Part shown: one piece after another, positions 35,499 through 43,706 of the stretch
Layout: each line of letters begins with the position of its first letter
Numbering within the stretch: position 1 is the stretch's first letter
Origin: CAVTJL01 sp963735065
GTDB lineage: Bacteria > Pseudomonadota > Alphaproteobacteria > Geminicoccales > Geminicoccaceae
Assembly (NCBI GenBank): GCA_963735065.1
Contig: CAVTJL010000001.1
Location: 868,001 to 932,000, forward strand
DNA length: 64,000 nucleotides
Reading direction: 5' to 3'
Position numbers and translations under genes: made by a program
The notes under the pieces: model-generated
What the model was told of the DNA's origin: nothing
Seen by the model: only the letters and a program-made list of their open reading frames with translations
The model's database searches: none

Positions 35499-36070
35499 CG
35501 GGCAGCACCGCCACCTGCCGGCCCGTCCTCCAGCGCCTCGATGCTCGCGGCGTCGACGACCTCGACCGCCACCGCCCGGCTGAAGCCGGCCCGCGCCAGG
35601 GCGCCCAGATCCTTCGTGCGCATGGCATCCCGCGTCTCGGCCGGCCGCCACGGGCCAAGCCGCCGGCGGCGCGCCAGGGTGAGGGCGGCGCTCAGCTCCG
35701 CATCCGGAACCTCGCGGGCGAGGTCGCGCAGCGCCGCCTCCCGCAGCTCGCGACCGAGCCCGCGCGCGCGCAGCTCCATGCGGATGCGCGCAGGCGAGCT
35801 GCCGCGCTCGTGGAGGCTTCTGGCTTTGGCCCGCGCATAGGCCTCGTCGTCGAGCAGCGCCGCCGCGGTGAGCCGGGCCAGCACCGCCTCGACCCGCCCG
35901 CGGACCAGCTCGGGCTCGACGTCCAGCGCCTGGGCCTCGCGCAAGGCGCGCCGCAGCAGAACCGTGCGCAGCCTGCCCCGGCTGGTCGCATAGCGGGCCA
36001 GATAGCGCAGCGCCCGCTCGTGCAGCAGCGCCTCGGTGGGCTCGGAGGGCTCACGCGCCGCGGCGGGCAT
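35495..36070 (-). CDS. recX: Regulatory protein RecX
   Basis: About 191 aa. Three-helix RecX repeats are visible: ALRYLARYATSRGRLRTVLL, LLDDEAYARAKARSLHERG, and ARIRMELRARGLG, followed by a more divergent third repeat. RecX inhibits RecA by capping or destabilising its filament. recA is not in the window. Start candidates are GTG 36085, ATG 36079 and ATG 36070; the last has a GGGG directly upstream, but the choice is uncertain. Confidence 0.85.
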   Translation of the reverse strand: MPAAAREPSEPTEALLHERALRYLARYATSRGRLRTVLLRRALREAQALDVEPELVRGRVEAVLARLTAAALLDDEAYARAKARSLHERGSSPARIRMELRARGLGRELREAALRDLAREVPDAELSAALTLARRRRLGPWRPAETRDAMRTKDLGALARAGFSRAVAVEVVDAASIEALEDGPAGGGAAR

Positions 36071-36151
36071 CGTCCCCATCAGCACGTGATGGGCAGCCGG
36101 GCCATCCCCGGCCGCCGCCTCGCTGGAGCGCGTGGCGAGGCAGGCTCGCCC

Positions 36152-37678
36152 TCACATCACAGCGCCGATCTGCCAGGGCACGAACTCGTGGTCGCCCACG
36201 CCCAGCTCCTCGCTCTTGCTCTTCTCGCCCGAGGCCACGGCCACGACCTTGTCGAGGATGCGCTTGCCCGCCTGCTCGATCGTCTCCTCGCCCTCGATGA
36301 TCGTGCCGCAGTTGATGTCCATGTCCTCCTCCATGCGGCGATACATGGTGGAGTTGGTCGCAACCTTGATCGACGGCACGGGCTTGAAGCCGAAGCAGGA
36401 GCCGCGGCCCGTCGTGAAGACGATGACGTTGCCGCCCGAGGCCACCTGGCCCGTGGCCGAGGCCGGGTCGTAGCCCGGGCTGTCCATATAGACAAAACCC
36501 TTGGCCGTGACGGGCTCGGCATATTTGTAGACGCCGGCGAGGTTGGTGGTGCCGCCCTTGGCCGCCGCCCCCAGCGACTTCTCGAGGATCGTCGTGAGGC
36601 CGCCCTTCTTGTTGCCGGGCGAGGGATTGTTGTTCATCTCGCCGCCGTTGATCTTCGTGTACTCCTCCCACCAATGGATCCGGTCGATGAGCTTCTTCGC
36701 GATCTTCTCGTCGACGGCGCGGCGGGTGAGAAGGTGCTCGGCACCATAGATCTCGGGCGTCTCGGCCAGGATGCCGGTGCCGCCGTTCCGCACCAGCAGA
36801 TCGACGCAGTGGCCCAGCGCCGGGTTGGCGGTGATGCCGGAATAGCCGTCCGAGCCGCCGCACTGCAGTGCTATGCTGATCTCCGAGATCGAGACGGGCT
36901 GGCGCGCCACCTCGTTGGCGTGGGGCAGCATCTCCTTGATCATGCTGTGGGCACGCTCGATCGTCTTCCGCGTGCCGCCCGTGTCCTGCATCGTCATGGT
37001 GCGGAACCACGGGCCGGGCTTGATCTGGTAGGCCTCGAGCAGAAAGTCGATCTGCATCACCTCGCAGCCCAGGCCGATCATCAGGATGCCGGCGAAGTTC
37101 GGATGGCCGGCGAAGCCCCAGAGCGTGCGCTGCAGCGTGGCGTAGCCCTCGCCGCGGTCGGCCATGCCGCAGCCGGTCGAATGGGTGATGGCGACCACCC
37201 CGTCGACGTTCGGGTATTGCGCCAGCACCTCCTGCGGGAAGCGCTCGGCGATGAACTTGCAGACCGTGGCGGAGCAGTTCACGGTCGAGAGCACGCCGAT
37301 ATAGTTGCGCGTCCCCACCTTGCCGCTGTCGCGCAGGAAGCCCTTGAAGCTCGGCCGCTCGCTCTCGGGCACGTAGGAGATGGGCTTCACGTCCTGGCCG
37401 ATCGCGTAGTCGCGCTCGAAATCGCCCATGGCGCAGTTCTGCACGTGCACGTGCTGGCCGGCCGCGATGTCGGTGCTGGCAAAGCCGATGATCTGCCCGA
37501 ACTTCCGCACCGGCTCGCCCTTGGCGATCGGCCGGGTCGCCACCTTGTGGCCCGCCGGTATGCGCTCTGCCGCCGCGACATCCTCGCCCGCGAGCGCCGT
37601 GCCCTCCAGCACGTCGAGGCGGGCGACGACGATGTTGTCGGCGGCGTTGAGGCGGACGGTCAGCGGAACGGTCGTCAT
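36152..37678 (-). CDS. uxaA: Altronate/galactarate dehydratase family protein (UxaA-like), SAF domain plus catalytic domain
   Basis: 508 aa. The N-terminal SAF domain spans residues ~1-90 (VLEGTALAGEDVAAAERIPAGHKVA) and is followed by the dehydratase core with FLRDSGKVGTRNYIGVLSTVNCSATV, ITHSTGCGM, LGCEVMQID and SIALQCGGSDGYSG. The family removes water from altronate or galactarate using iron, giving 2-keto-3-deoxy sugar acids. No hexuronate pathway genes are adjacent, so the substrate may differ. Single gene, divergent from the DUF2501 gene. Confidence 0.9.
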   Translation of the reverse strand: MTTVPLTVRLNAADNIVVARLDVLEGTALAGEDVAAAERIPAGHKVATRPIAKGEPVRKFGQIIGFASTDIAAGQHVHVQNCAMGDFERDYAIGQDVKPISYVPESERPSFKGFLRDSGKVGTRNYIGVLSTVNCSATVCKFIAERFPQEVLAQYPNVDGVVAITHSTGCGMADRGEGYATLQRTLWGFAGHPNFAGILMIGLGCEVMQIDFLLEAYQIKPGPWFRTMTMQDTGGTRKTIERAHSMIKEMLPHANEVARQPVSISEISIALQCGGSDGYSGITANPALGHCVDLLVRNGGTGILAETPEIYGAEHLLTRRAVDEKIAKKLIDRIHWWEEYTKINGGEMNNNPSPGNKKGGLTTILEKSLGAAAKGGTTNLAGVYKYAEPVTAKGFVYMDSPGYDPASATGQVASGGNVIVFTTGRGSCFGFKPVPSIKVATNSTMYRRMEEDMDINCGTIIEGEETIEQAGKRILDKVVAVASGEKSKSEELGVGDHEFVPWQIGAVM

Positions 37679-37945
37679 GGGCTTGGCCTTCGATGAGCGC
37701 GATGCTTTTGGTGGTCCCGATCATAGCGCCCGGGCCGAGCGATGCCAGGGGCCAGCGGCGCGGGACAGCCTTGCCCGGCAGCGCCCCGGTTGACCGGCAG
37801 GCGGCGGGCGACCAGCTTCGCCCTTGTGCTCCAGCCGTTCCCCCGCGGAGCCCCGGCACCTCGTCCGCGCCACCGAGGGGTCGGGCGCAACGCCGTGACC
37901 GGCGGCAGCATGTCTCGTCCTTGCCCCAACCGGAGACACCACACC

Positions 37946-38416
37946 ATGCGGCTGTTCCAGCACGCCACCAGGGCCGCCGCCCGGCGGCACACCGGCCTCG
38001 TCATCGCCGCCCTCGCCCTCCTCGCCACCTCGCCGCTCACGGGCCCGGCCGCCCGAGCGCAGTCGCTGAACGACATAAAGGGGCTGATGGGCTCGGGAAG
38101 CGGCGGCGGGGCGCTGGGCGGCCTCGCGGGCGGCGGGATGCCGTCGCTCGATCAGGCGAGCACCGGCAACATCACGGGCCTGCTGCAATACTGCATCCAG
38201 AACAACTATCTGAGCGGCGGCGGGGCGAGCTCCGTCCTCGGCAAGCTCACGGGCTCCGGCCAGAACACCCAAGGCAGCGGCTTCGAGGCGGGCACCAAGG
38301 GCCTGCTGCAGACCGACAACAACCAAAGCTACGCCCTGGGCGGCAGCGGCATGAAGGAGCAGGTGACGCACGAGGTCTGCGACATGGTCCTCAAGCACGC
38401 CAAGTCGCTGCTCTGA
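37946..38416 (+). CDS. DUF2501 family secreted protein
   Basis: About 156 aa. A basic N-terminus and hydrophobic core (GLVIAALALLATSPL) with an AxA site, ARAQS, form a signal peptide. The mature part is Gly/Ser-rich, then has the DUF2501 core GNITGLLQYCIQNNYLSGG and FEAGTKGLLQTDNNQ, as in E. coli YjjA. Function unknown, probably periplasmic. Start ATG 37946 has GGAG about 10 bases upstream; an earlier open frame is rejected because it buries the signal peptide. Confidence 0.85.
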   Translation: MRLFQHATRAAARRHTGLVIAALALLATSPLTGPAARAQSLNDIKGLMGSGSGGGALGGLAGGGMPSLDQASTGNITGLLQYCIQNNYLSGGGASSVLGKLTGSGQNTQGSGFEAGTKGLLQTDNNQSYALGGSGMKEQVTHEVCDMVLKHAKSLL

Positions 38417-38519
38417 GCGTCGAGAGAGGAGCGTTCAAGGTTTTTTGTCTTTTTGTCGGTTCGGCATCTGGGTTGCCCGCTCGGCCGGCGCCTCTTCGCC
38501 TGTCGCCCGTGGATGATGG

Positions 38520-38656
38520 ATCCCCGCTTTCGCGGGGATGAGCGGTGAGAGCGGTCCCTCCGCTCGTCCCCGCGCAGGCGGGGACCCAGACTTCATCGTC
38601 TCACTTGGAGCGCCAAGCACTCCGACCCGCTCGTCCCCGCGCAGGCGGGGACCCAG
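38520..38656. repeat. Three GC-palindromic intergenic repeats (REP-like)
   Basis: Copy 1 is a hairpin ATCCCCGC/GCGGGGAT at 38520-38539. Copies 2 (38561-38589) and 3 (38628-38656) are identical 29-base direct repeats, each with an 8-bp stem GTCCCCGC/GCGGGGAC and a GCAG loop; copy 1 is a related element in the opposite orientation. They occupy most of the 322-base gap 38417-38738 before the DUF29 gene. Such elements are common between genes in alphaproteobacteria and often mark places that tolerate insertion. Confidence 0.8.
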
Positions 38657-38738
38657 GCGGCCCCAAAGGCGCGCGCCATCGCCTCTTCGCCCACCGCCCG
38701 TTCCCTGCTAGGTTGATCCCCGAGGAGGGCAGATCGCC

Positions 38739-39005
38739 GTGGCAGCGCAACGGACAGAGCTCTACGACGAAGACTTTTATCAGTGGAGCCGCGAGCAGGC
38801 GGCGGCGCTGCGGCGGCTGTCGGCCGAGCGCTGGAACGGCCCGCTCGACCTCGAGCACCTGGCCGAGGAGGTGGAGGACTTGGGCGACGAGCGCCGCAAC
38901 GCGGTCAGAAGCCAGCTCCGCCGGCTGATCGAGCACTGCCTGAAGCTGGAGCGTAGCTGCCATGTCGGATCGATTCTCACTCAGTATTGCGCCGCAGGTC
39001 ACTAA
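38739..39005 (+). pseudogene. DUF29 family protein, truncated after ~73 residues
   Basis: The first ~73 residues match the N-terminal half of the DUF29 family (ELYDEDFYQWSREQAAALRR, DLEHLAEEVEDLGDERRNAV, LIEHCLKLERS), whose members are normally about 150 aa. After Ser73 (bases 38955-38957) similarity stops and the frame runs 15 codons into lower-GC DNA to a stop at 39003-39005. The start is GTG with GAGGAGG upstream. The remaining half was not found on the far side of the inserted segment. A toxin-antitoxin-like role has been suggested for DUF29; the truncated form is probably dead. Confidence 0.75.
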
Positions 39006-39234
39006 AATGCCTGACCTCTCATTCGATCTTGACAAGACATATGAGGAAAACATTCGGCTCTTCGAGGAGCACATAACGAAGCTCAATCCGGCGATGGCCG
39101 AGATCCTGCTCAGGCACCTTGACACGCTATTGGCCGGAGAGGACCCCGGCGGCCGGGCCAACAGATCAGCGTTCAATCGTTCCGTGCTAGCCGATCTAGA
39201 GGCAGCACCGCTGCCTTTCGACGAGGCGTCATGA
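38962..39234 (+). CDS. 90-aa hypothetical protein, partner of the Rad50-like ATPase
   Basis: Acidic, helical small protein: DLDKTYEENIRLFEEHITKL followed by MAEILLRHLDTLLAGED and a tail LPFDEAS. No family recognised. Its stop overlaps the ATPase start by 4 bases (ATGA), so the two are co-translated and probably act together, for example as a loading, regulatory or toxin/antidote subunit (inference). ATG 38962 (GGAG 10 bases upstream, but borrowed from DUF29 DNA) or ATG 39007 could be the start; the conserved-looking part begins at the second, MPDLSFDL. Confidence 0.75.
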   Translation: MSDRFSLSIAPQVTKMPDLSFDLDKTYEENIRLFEEHITKLNPAMAEILLRHLDTLLAGEDPGGRANRSAFNRSVLADLEAAPLPFDEAS

Positions 39235-41723
39235 CCCGCTACTACCTTATCGCCCTCAGTATCGAGGGCTTTCGGGGCATTAACAATATTGGCGACCCGC
39301 TCCGAATCAAACTCTCGGCCAGCAAAGTAAATTCAATCTCTGCACCGAATGGGGTTGGCAAGACATCCGTCTTCGAGGCAATTCACTACGCCATATTCGA
39401 CGAGGTACCGCGGCTAGCTGAGCTACAAGCGGCCGAACAACCTCAGACGTATATCAACAACCGCTTCCATCCCGGCGGCGCTACGATTGCTATGACGTTC
39501 GCTGCCGACGACGGCGGAGGAGACGTGCAAATTTCGGTGGAGCGTAGCGCAGCGGGTATCCGCACCGCGAGTTCTGCGACCGGCCACCCTGATCCCGAGG
39601 GCTTTCTGCGGGCGCTTCGGGAAGATTTTGTTCTTGTCGACTACCGCAAGTTCGCGCGCTTTATCGACGAGACTCCCCTTGTCCGCGGGCGCTCCTTCGC
39701 GGCCCTCGTCGGGCTCAGCCGTTACTCCGCGCTGAGACGGGCGCTTGAGGGTGCGAAGCATACGCAATCATTTAACGCCGACTTCGACATAAGAGCCGTT
39801 GAAGCGGAGGTGAGCAGCTCAGAGCGAGAGCAGTCACAATGGGATCGGTTAGCCTTGGATGCCTATGCCGAGGTGACAGGGCAAACCGCTACCGACCTCG
39901 CTGACATCCCGGCCTTGTGCACTTCCGTGACTGAGGCGCTCCGCGGCATTGACCTCCTGAAGGAGAGTTTGGGGACGACCGACGTCCTAGCTGCTGACAT
40001 GATCGCGCTTTACAAAGCAGTCGAGGCTGCCGAAGGCGGACCGTTGCGACAGCAACTTGCGACCCTTTCTGCGCAGGTCGCTAGCCTCAAGGAGCAGGCA
40101 CCTACTCCCGGAGAGTCGGTGGAAAACGCCAGTCTTCTTGAGCTTATCGCGAGGCGCGATGAGGCGCTAATTAATGCCGGATCGTCTTTGCTTCGCGAGC
40201 TTTATCAATCAGCATCAGCGGTCGTTGGCGAAGCAAGCTGGAGTAATCCATACCTATGCCCGGTCTGCGACACGCAGACCGAGCATCGGCTCGATGCGCA
40301 CATTGCAGCAAAACTCGCGGCCTACAGTGGCGCCGATCAACTCAACGCGCAGATACGAACATCTGTTGCCGGTGCGGCTTCCGTAGCTCGCCTCGGCAAA
40401 TTGGAGCTATCCGTTCACCTTGCGGTGCCCGCTGCGGAGCATCGTCATGCCATCATTACGGCCGCCGCGAACAACGGCACGCTCACGGCCAATAGCCTGC
40501 GGCAGGCACTTTCCGCGTTAGATAATCACGACGTCAAGCGGAAATTGTTGCTGGGTCAGGCCGAGAAGGAGCTGGCAGCTATCGAGAAGCAGCTGCCGCC
40601 GTCACTTGTCGCTGTGACGAGAGTGCTCGACGCTGCTGAGCGATTCCGCAGGGCGATCACGAGCCACCGCACCGCGACCGACGCGCTCATCCGCAATCGG
40701 CGCCGACTGAGGGCGCGCCAGGACTGGCGCGTCTTCGTTGGACAGGTAGCGGATGCCTTTGCAGCGGCAGAGTCGGCGCTCGCAGCCCAGCGCATCAATG
40801 ACATTGAAAAGGATTACCAAGAGTTCTTTAGAGAGCTGGTCAGAGGTGGTCCCAACGTACAGCCTACTCTGACCAGGGCACAGAATACCGAGCATGTGGA
40901 ACTGTTGCTTGCCGACTTTCATGGGTTAAGTGCGGTTAGCGCCAGGGCCCTCCTCTCGGAGAGCTATCGCAATGCTGTTGCCGCATCGATCTTTCTTGCA
41001 GCTGCGGTCAAGCACAGAGGCAGGCCACGTTTCATGATCCTCGACGACATCACGTCGAGCTTCGATGCGGGCCATCAGTTCAGCCTGATGGAGCGCGTTC
41101 GCTGCAAACTACAGCAGCCGACAAACCCTGACGGGCTTCAGTTCATAATTCTAAGCCACGACGTTGCTCTAGAGAAATACTTTGATACTCTTAATGGGAC
41201 GTCTGACTGGAGACATCAGAAGCTTCAAGGCATGCCGCCCGTTGGGCGAGTTATGATTAGCTCTCAAGAAGCCGATCGCCTAAAGGCCGATGCACTTGGT
41301 CATCTTAATGCGGGGCAGATTGATATCGGGGCTCCGCTTGTGCGGCAATATATCGAGTATAAACTCAGTCAGATTATCTCTCGGCTCCAGGTCCCTGTGC
41401 CACCTGACTACGCAACTCGAGGTGATCGCCGCACACTGACAACCTATCTCGGTGCGATCATCGGAGCTGTGCAGCTCTTCCAGAAGGCCGGCGTCTGCGT
41501 GCTTACTGGGCAGCAGCTAGACGATCTCAACAAACGCCATTACCCGATGATCGTCTCAAATTTCGTGAGCCACTATGAGACGGGAGCCGGGACGCCCTTC
41601 AACGCTTATGCGCTCATAGGCGTGTTGGGGAGTGTCGACGACCTGTCAAACTGCTTCACGTATCTGGACACCACGCAGACGCCAGCGCTGACCAAATTCT
41701 ATCGCCGGCTTGACCAGCGATAA
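39231..41723 (+). CDS. Rad50/SMC-like ATPase with CxxC hook and C-terminal extension (candidate defence ATPase)
   Basis: 830 aa. Walker A is SAPNGVGKTS (residues ~37-46). Coiled-coil arms on either side of residue 343 meet at a single CPVC (343-346), the zinc-hook signature; a signature-like LSESYR (~575) precedes Walker B RFMILDDITSSFD (~600) and the D/H-loop ILSHDVALEKYF. Beyond residue ~650 lie ~180 extra residues not found in housekeeping Rad50/SbcC, with no motif I recognise. The arms are short compared with SbcC. Hooked short ATPases of this kind occur in anti-phage systems (Lamassu LmuB, RloC and others), but no nuclease partner is adjacent. Codon use marks it as foreign. Confidence 0.8.
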   Translation: MTRYYLIALSIEGFRGINNIGDPLRIKLSASKVNSISAPNGVGKTSVFEAIHYAIFDEVPRLAELQAAEQPQTYINNRFHPGGATIAMTFAADDGGGDVQISVERSAAGIRTASSATGHPDPEGFLRALREDFVLVDYRKFARFIDETPLVRGRSFAALVGLSRYSALRRALEGAKHTQSFNADFDIRAVEAEVSSSEREQSQWDRLALDAYAEVTGQTATDLADIPALCTSVTEALRGIDLLKESLGTTDVLAADMIALYKAVEAAEGGPLRQQLATLSAQVASLKEQAPTPGESVENASLLELIARRDEALINAGSSLLRELYQSASAVVGEASWSNPYLCPVCDTQTEHRLDAHIAAKLAAYSGADQLNAQIRTSVAGAASVARLGKLELSVHLAVPAAEHRHAIITAAANNGTLTANSLRQALSALDNHDVKRKLLLGQAEKELAAIEKQLPPSLVAVTRVLDAAERFRRAITSHRTATDALIRNRRRLRARQDWRVFVGQVADAFAAAESALAAQRINDIEKDYQEFFRELVRGGPNVQPTLTRAQNTEHVELLLADFHGLSAVSARALLSESYRNAVAASIFLAAAVKHRGRPRFMILDDITSSFDAGHQFSLMERVRCKLQQPTNPDGLQFIILSHDVALEKYFDTLNGTSDWRHQKLQGMPPVGRVMISSQEADRLKADALGHLNAGQIDIGAPLVRQYIEYKLSQIISRLQVPVPPDYATRGDRRTLTTYLGAIIGAVQLFQKAGVCVLTGQQLDDLNKRHYPMIVSNFVSHYETGAGTPFNAYALIGVLGSVDDLSNCFTYLDTTQTPALTKFYRRLDQR

Positions 41724-41724
41724 T

Positions 41725-42147
41725 CTAATGGGTGATGGGTTCCTTCGAACCACGCATCGTTGCCCCCGAAAGACGAGGGAGCCTCGCGCCCCGTCTCTCC
41801 AGCGGCGTCCAACCGACAGGCCGCCTCTCAGGCCTCCGCCTTCTCCGCGAAAGCGCCGATCTGACCGCCTCGGCGAGGAAGGCGGAGCGGGACATGGTGC
41901 GGCGGGTGGCGGCGGCGTCGAGGCGGGCGACCAGGCCCTCGTCCATCGAGATGGTGACGCGCACGGCGCGGCCCGGCGCCTCGACGGGCACCAGCAGGCG
42001 CACGGGCTCCGCCGGCGCCTCGCCCTCCTCCGGGGCCAGCCAGTCGGGCAGGGGCGCATCGAGGTCGCCGGGCTCGGGTAGCGCCTCGCCGGCGGCCGCC
42101 ATGCCTTCGAGGTGAGAAGAAAGAGCAGCGCCAACGATGCGCGACAC
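41725..42147 (-). CDS. HicB-like antitoxin, N-terminally truncated
   Basis: Up to 140 aa from GTG 42147. SSHLEGMAAAGEALPEPGDL matches the end of the HicB RNase-H-like domain, and VRVTISMDEGLVARLDAAAT plus MSRSAFLAEAV is a ribbon-helix-helix DNA-binding domain of the HicB/CopG type. The first ~40 residues of normal HicB are absent: upstream the frame meets a stop about 20 codons earlier, and no hicA toxin is next to it. The last ~30 residues (from GWTPLERRG) look like run-on to the edge of the inserted cassette. Probably a non-functional remnant or an orphan antitoxin. Confidence 0.65.
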   Translation of the reverse strand: MSRIVGAALSSHLEGMAAAGEALPEPGDLDAPLPDWLAPEEGEAPAEPVRLLVPVEAPGRAVRVTISMDEGLVARLDAAATRRTMSRSAFLAEAVRSALSRRRRRPERRPVGWTPLERRGARLPRLSGATMRGSKEPITH

Positions 42148-42272
42148 AAGGACAGCGTCAAGGGACCGCGCGCCCGCGCATCGCGCAGTCTCTCAGGAGG
42201 CCGGGCGAAGAGGCGACGCCAGCCTCGGCACACCCGCAGGTAGCGTGACAACAGAAAAGAATCACCTTCCCG

Positions 42273-42299
42273 TTGACAAACGGCTCTTCTTCCTATATC
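42273..42299 (+). promoter_or_regulatory. Strong sigma70-like promoter, probably giving a leaderless transcript
   Basis: A perfect TTGACA (42273-42278), a 15-base spacer and TATATC (42294-42299). The ATG of the next gene is at 42308, 8 bases after the -10 box, about where transcription should begin, and no ribosome-binding site precedes it. Confidence 0.5.
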
Positions 42300-42307
42300 A
42301 CGCCGAA

Positions 42308-42945
42308 ATGCCTTCTACCTACCCGTCCCGTTCCCCCGCCTCGATGCCCGCGGCCCGCACCGTGCGGCTGGCGCGGCGACTCGCCGGCGGCATGACGCCC
42401 GCCGAGGTCGCCAGGCACGAGGGGACGGACGAGGACGAGATTCTGGCGCTCCTCGCGGACGAGAAGTTCCAGAAACACGTCGCCAACTACCGGCGCGAGG
42501 CCGAGCTGCCCGAGGACGAGCGCGAAGAGATCCTGATCAGGACGGCGTTCGCCAGCCTCCAGCACCTCGCCGACATGGGCGACACCAAAGCTCTTTTGTT
42601 CCTTGCCTACGAGGGCAACCGCGGCCGCCATCCGGAAAACCGCCTGCGCCGCCTCGTGACGCGCACGAGCGACCGCGATCCCGAGCTGCGTGCTGGGGAC
42701 GAGATCGGCGCGGCGCCGGCCGAGACGCCCCCGCGTCGGAGCCTTCCATCCAGGCGTCGAAGAATCCCGTCGCCGCCGAGCTTGTCTCGGACCTCCTCGC
42801 CTTCGCCCGGAGCAACCCGGACGTGGCCGACTGGGTCCTGCGCTACGCCGAGAGCCGCCACGCCGCGCTGGGAGAGAGCGGGGCCGGGGCGGTGGAGGAG
42901 CAAAAAAGGAGAGTGAAAGAAGAGAAGATCAGCAAAGGATCGTGA
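42308..42945 (+). pseudogene. Hypothetical HTH-like protein with a -1 frameshift at a C run
   Basis: The first ~140 residues are a Glu/Arg-rich, helical protein with a helix-turn-helix-like segment (LAGGMTPAEVARHEGTDEDE) and AFASLQHLADMGDTKALLFLA; it resembles small DNA-packaging/HTH proteins but no family is certain. In the run CCCCC at 42728-42732 the coding sense moves to the -1 frame, which continues with a convincing helical tail (PVAAELVSDLLAFARSNP, DVADWVLRYAESRHAALG) to a stop at 42943-42945; the original frame instead turns Pro/Arg-rich and stops at 42916. Adding one C restores a ~212-aa protein. Sequencing error, real mutation or programmed slippage are all possible. Confidence 0.6.
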
Positions 42946-42978
42946 CAGAAGAGCGAGCCGGCCCGCCCCCTCCGGGTC

Positions 42979-43140
42979 ATCCCCCGCCTTGAGCGGGGGA
43001 TCAACTGGCGGTCGTGACGCGACGCTAGCGTGGCCAGCCTCGAGCCGTTGGCCCCCCGGTCGAGCCGTGGGGCGACAGGAGAGAGAGGCGCGTCCACGGC
43101 GACCCCGCATTCATGTCACCGCCCGATTTAATCGGGCGGT
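42979..43140. repeat. Intergenic palindromes
   Basis: The 331 bases 42946-43276 hold no supported gene. They contain a 9-bp stem ATCCCCCGC/GCGGGGGAT (42979-42987 with 42993-43001, loop CTTGA) and a 10-bp stem ACCGCCCGAT/ATCGGGCGGT (43118-43127 with 43131-43140, 3-base loop), plus further fragments near 43183-43215 of the same GC-palindromic kind. The first may also terminate the gene ending at 42945. They resemble the repeats at 38520-38656. Confidence 0.65.
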
Positions 43141-43276
43141 CAGGTGGCGGGGAGCACGCGACTCCTGTCCCGTCGCGCCGCCCCACCTGATCCCCGGGTC
43201 ACGCCGCGAGGATGACGGAAGAGCCGCGTCCCGCCCTACCGCGCGGGGTTGGCCGCGAAAGGCGAGCGAGCCTCGC

Positions 43277-43534
43277 TCAGTGGATGCAGTGACCGGCGCC
43301 GCAGCCGCAGCCGCCACCCATGCCCATGGCGTCGCCGCCCATCCCGCCGTCATCGGCGCCGCCGCCGAAGTCGCCATCGCCCGAGGCCGAGCGGCCGGCG
43401 ATGGCGGGGCGGGCCAGGGCGCGCGGCGCCTCCTTGGCGCAGGTCGGGCAAGGCTGAGGGGCCTCCGACTTCTCCATCGGGTTCCAGGCGGCGAACTCGC
43501 CGTGCTGGCTGCACGCATAGGTGTAGAGCGGCAT
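43277..43534 (-). CDS. FmdB family zinc-ribbon protein with Gly/Cys-rich tail
   Basis: 85 aa. MPLYTYACSQHGEFAAW followed by PCPTC is the FmdB/CxxC_CXXC regulatory zinc ribbon. The C-terminus is a Gly/Met-rich tail ending in GGCGCGAGHCIH, which could bind metal. FmdB-type proteins were first linked to formamidase regulation; their general role is unknown. The start at 43534 has GGAGC about 8 bases upstream. It lies divergent from accA. Confidence 0.88.
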   Translation of the reverse strand: MPLYTYACSQHGEFAAWNPMEKSEAPQPCPTCAKEAPRALARPAIAGRSASGDGDFGGGADDGGMGGDAMGMGGGCGCGAGHCIH

Positions 43535-43706
43535 CAGGGATGCTCCATGCTGGACGATCAGCCACGGGCATTCTAGCGCGGAATAGCGCGCGAAGGGAGC
43601 GGCCGGGTGGCGCAGCCCTACGGCATCCTGCCGCCCGGGGCGGCGTTGACATCCCCCGGGGCAGGCCCCACAAGCGGGCCCGATCGCCAACGGTGCCCGA
43701 GCGCGA

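Larger units (their letters stand above)
38958..41724 (+). other. Inserted lower-GC cassette (candidate mobile defence module)
   Basis: Base composition and codon use change sharply at about 38958 and return at about 41724: inside are many A/T-ending codons and several AT-rich words, whereas the flanks use almost only G/C-ending codons. The left edge cuts a DUF29 gene; the right edge abuts a truncated hicB. It holds two overlapping genes only and no integrase or obvious inverted ends. Acquisition by horizontal transfer is inferred from composition and the broken neighbour. Confidence 0.7.

Noticed and set aside
38561..38656. Two identical 29-base repeats 67 bases apart, resembling a CRISPR repeat-spacer unit
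   Set aside because: Only two copies, each a strong palindrome with a related inverted copy alongside and no cas genes; they fit REP-like elements.
39231..41723. A second housekeeping SbcC
   Set aside because: Short arms, an extra C-terminal region, foreign composition and no nuclease partner set it apart; the housekeeping-like pair is at 20708-24501.
43118..43140. Rho-independent terminator
   Set aside because: Strong stem but no T tract on either strand and no gene ending close by.
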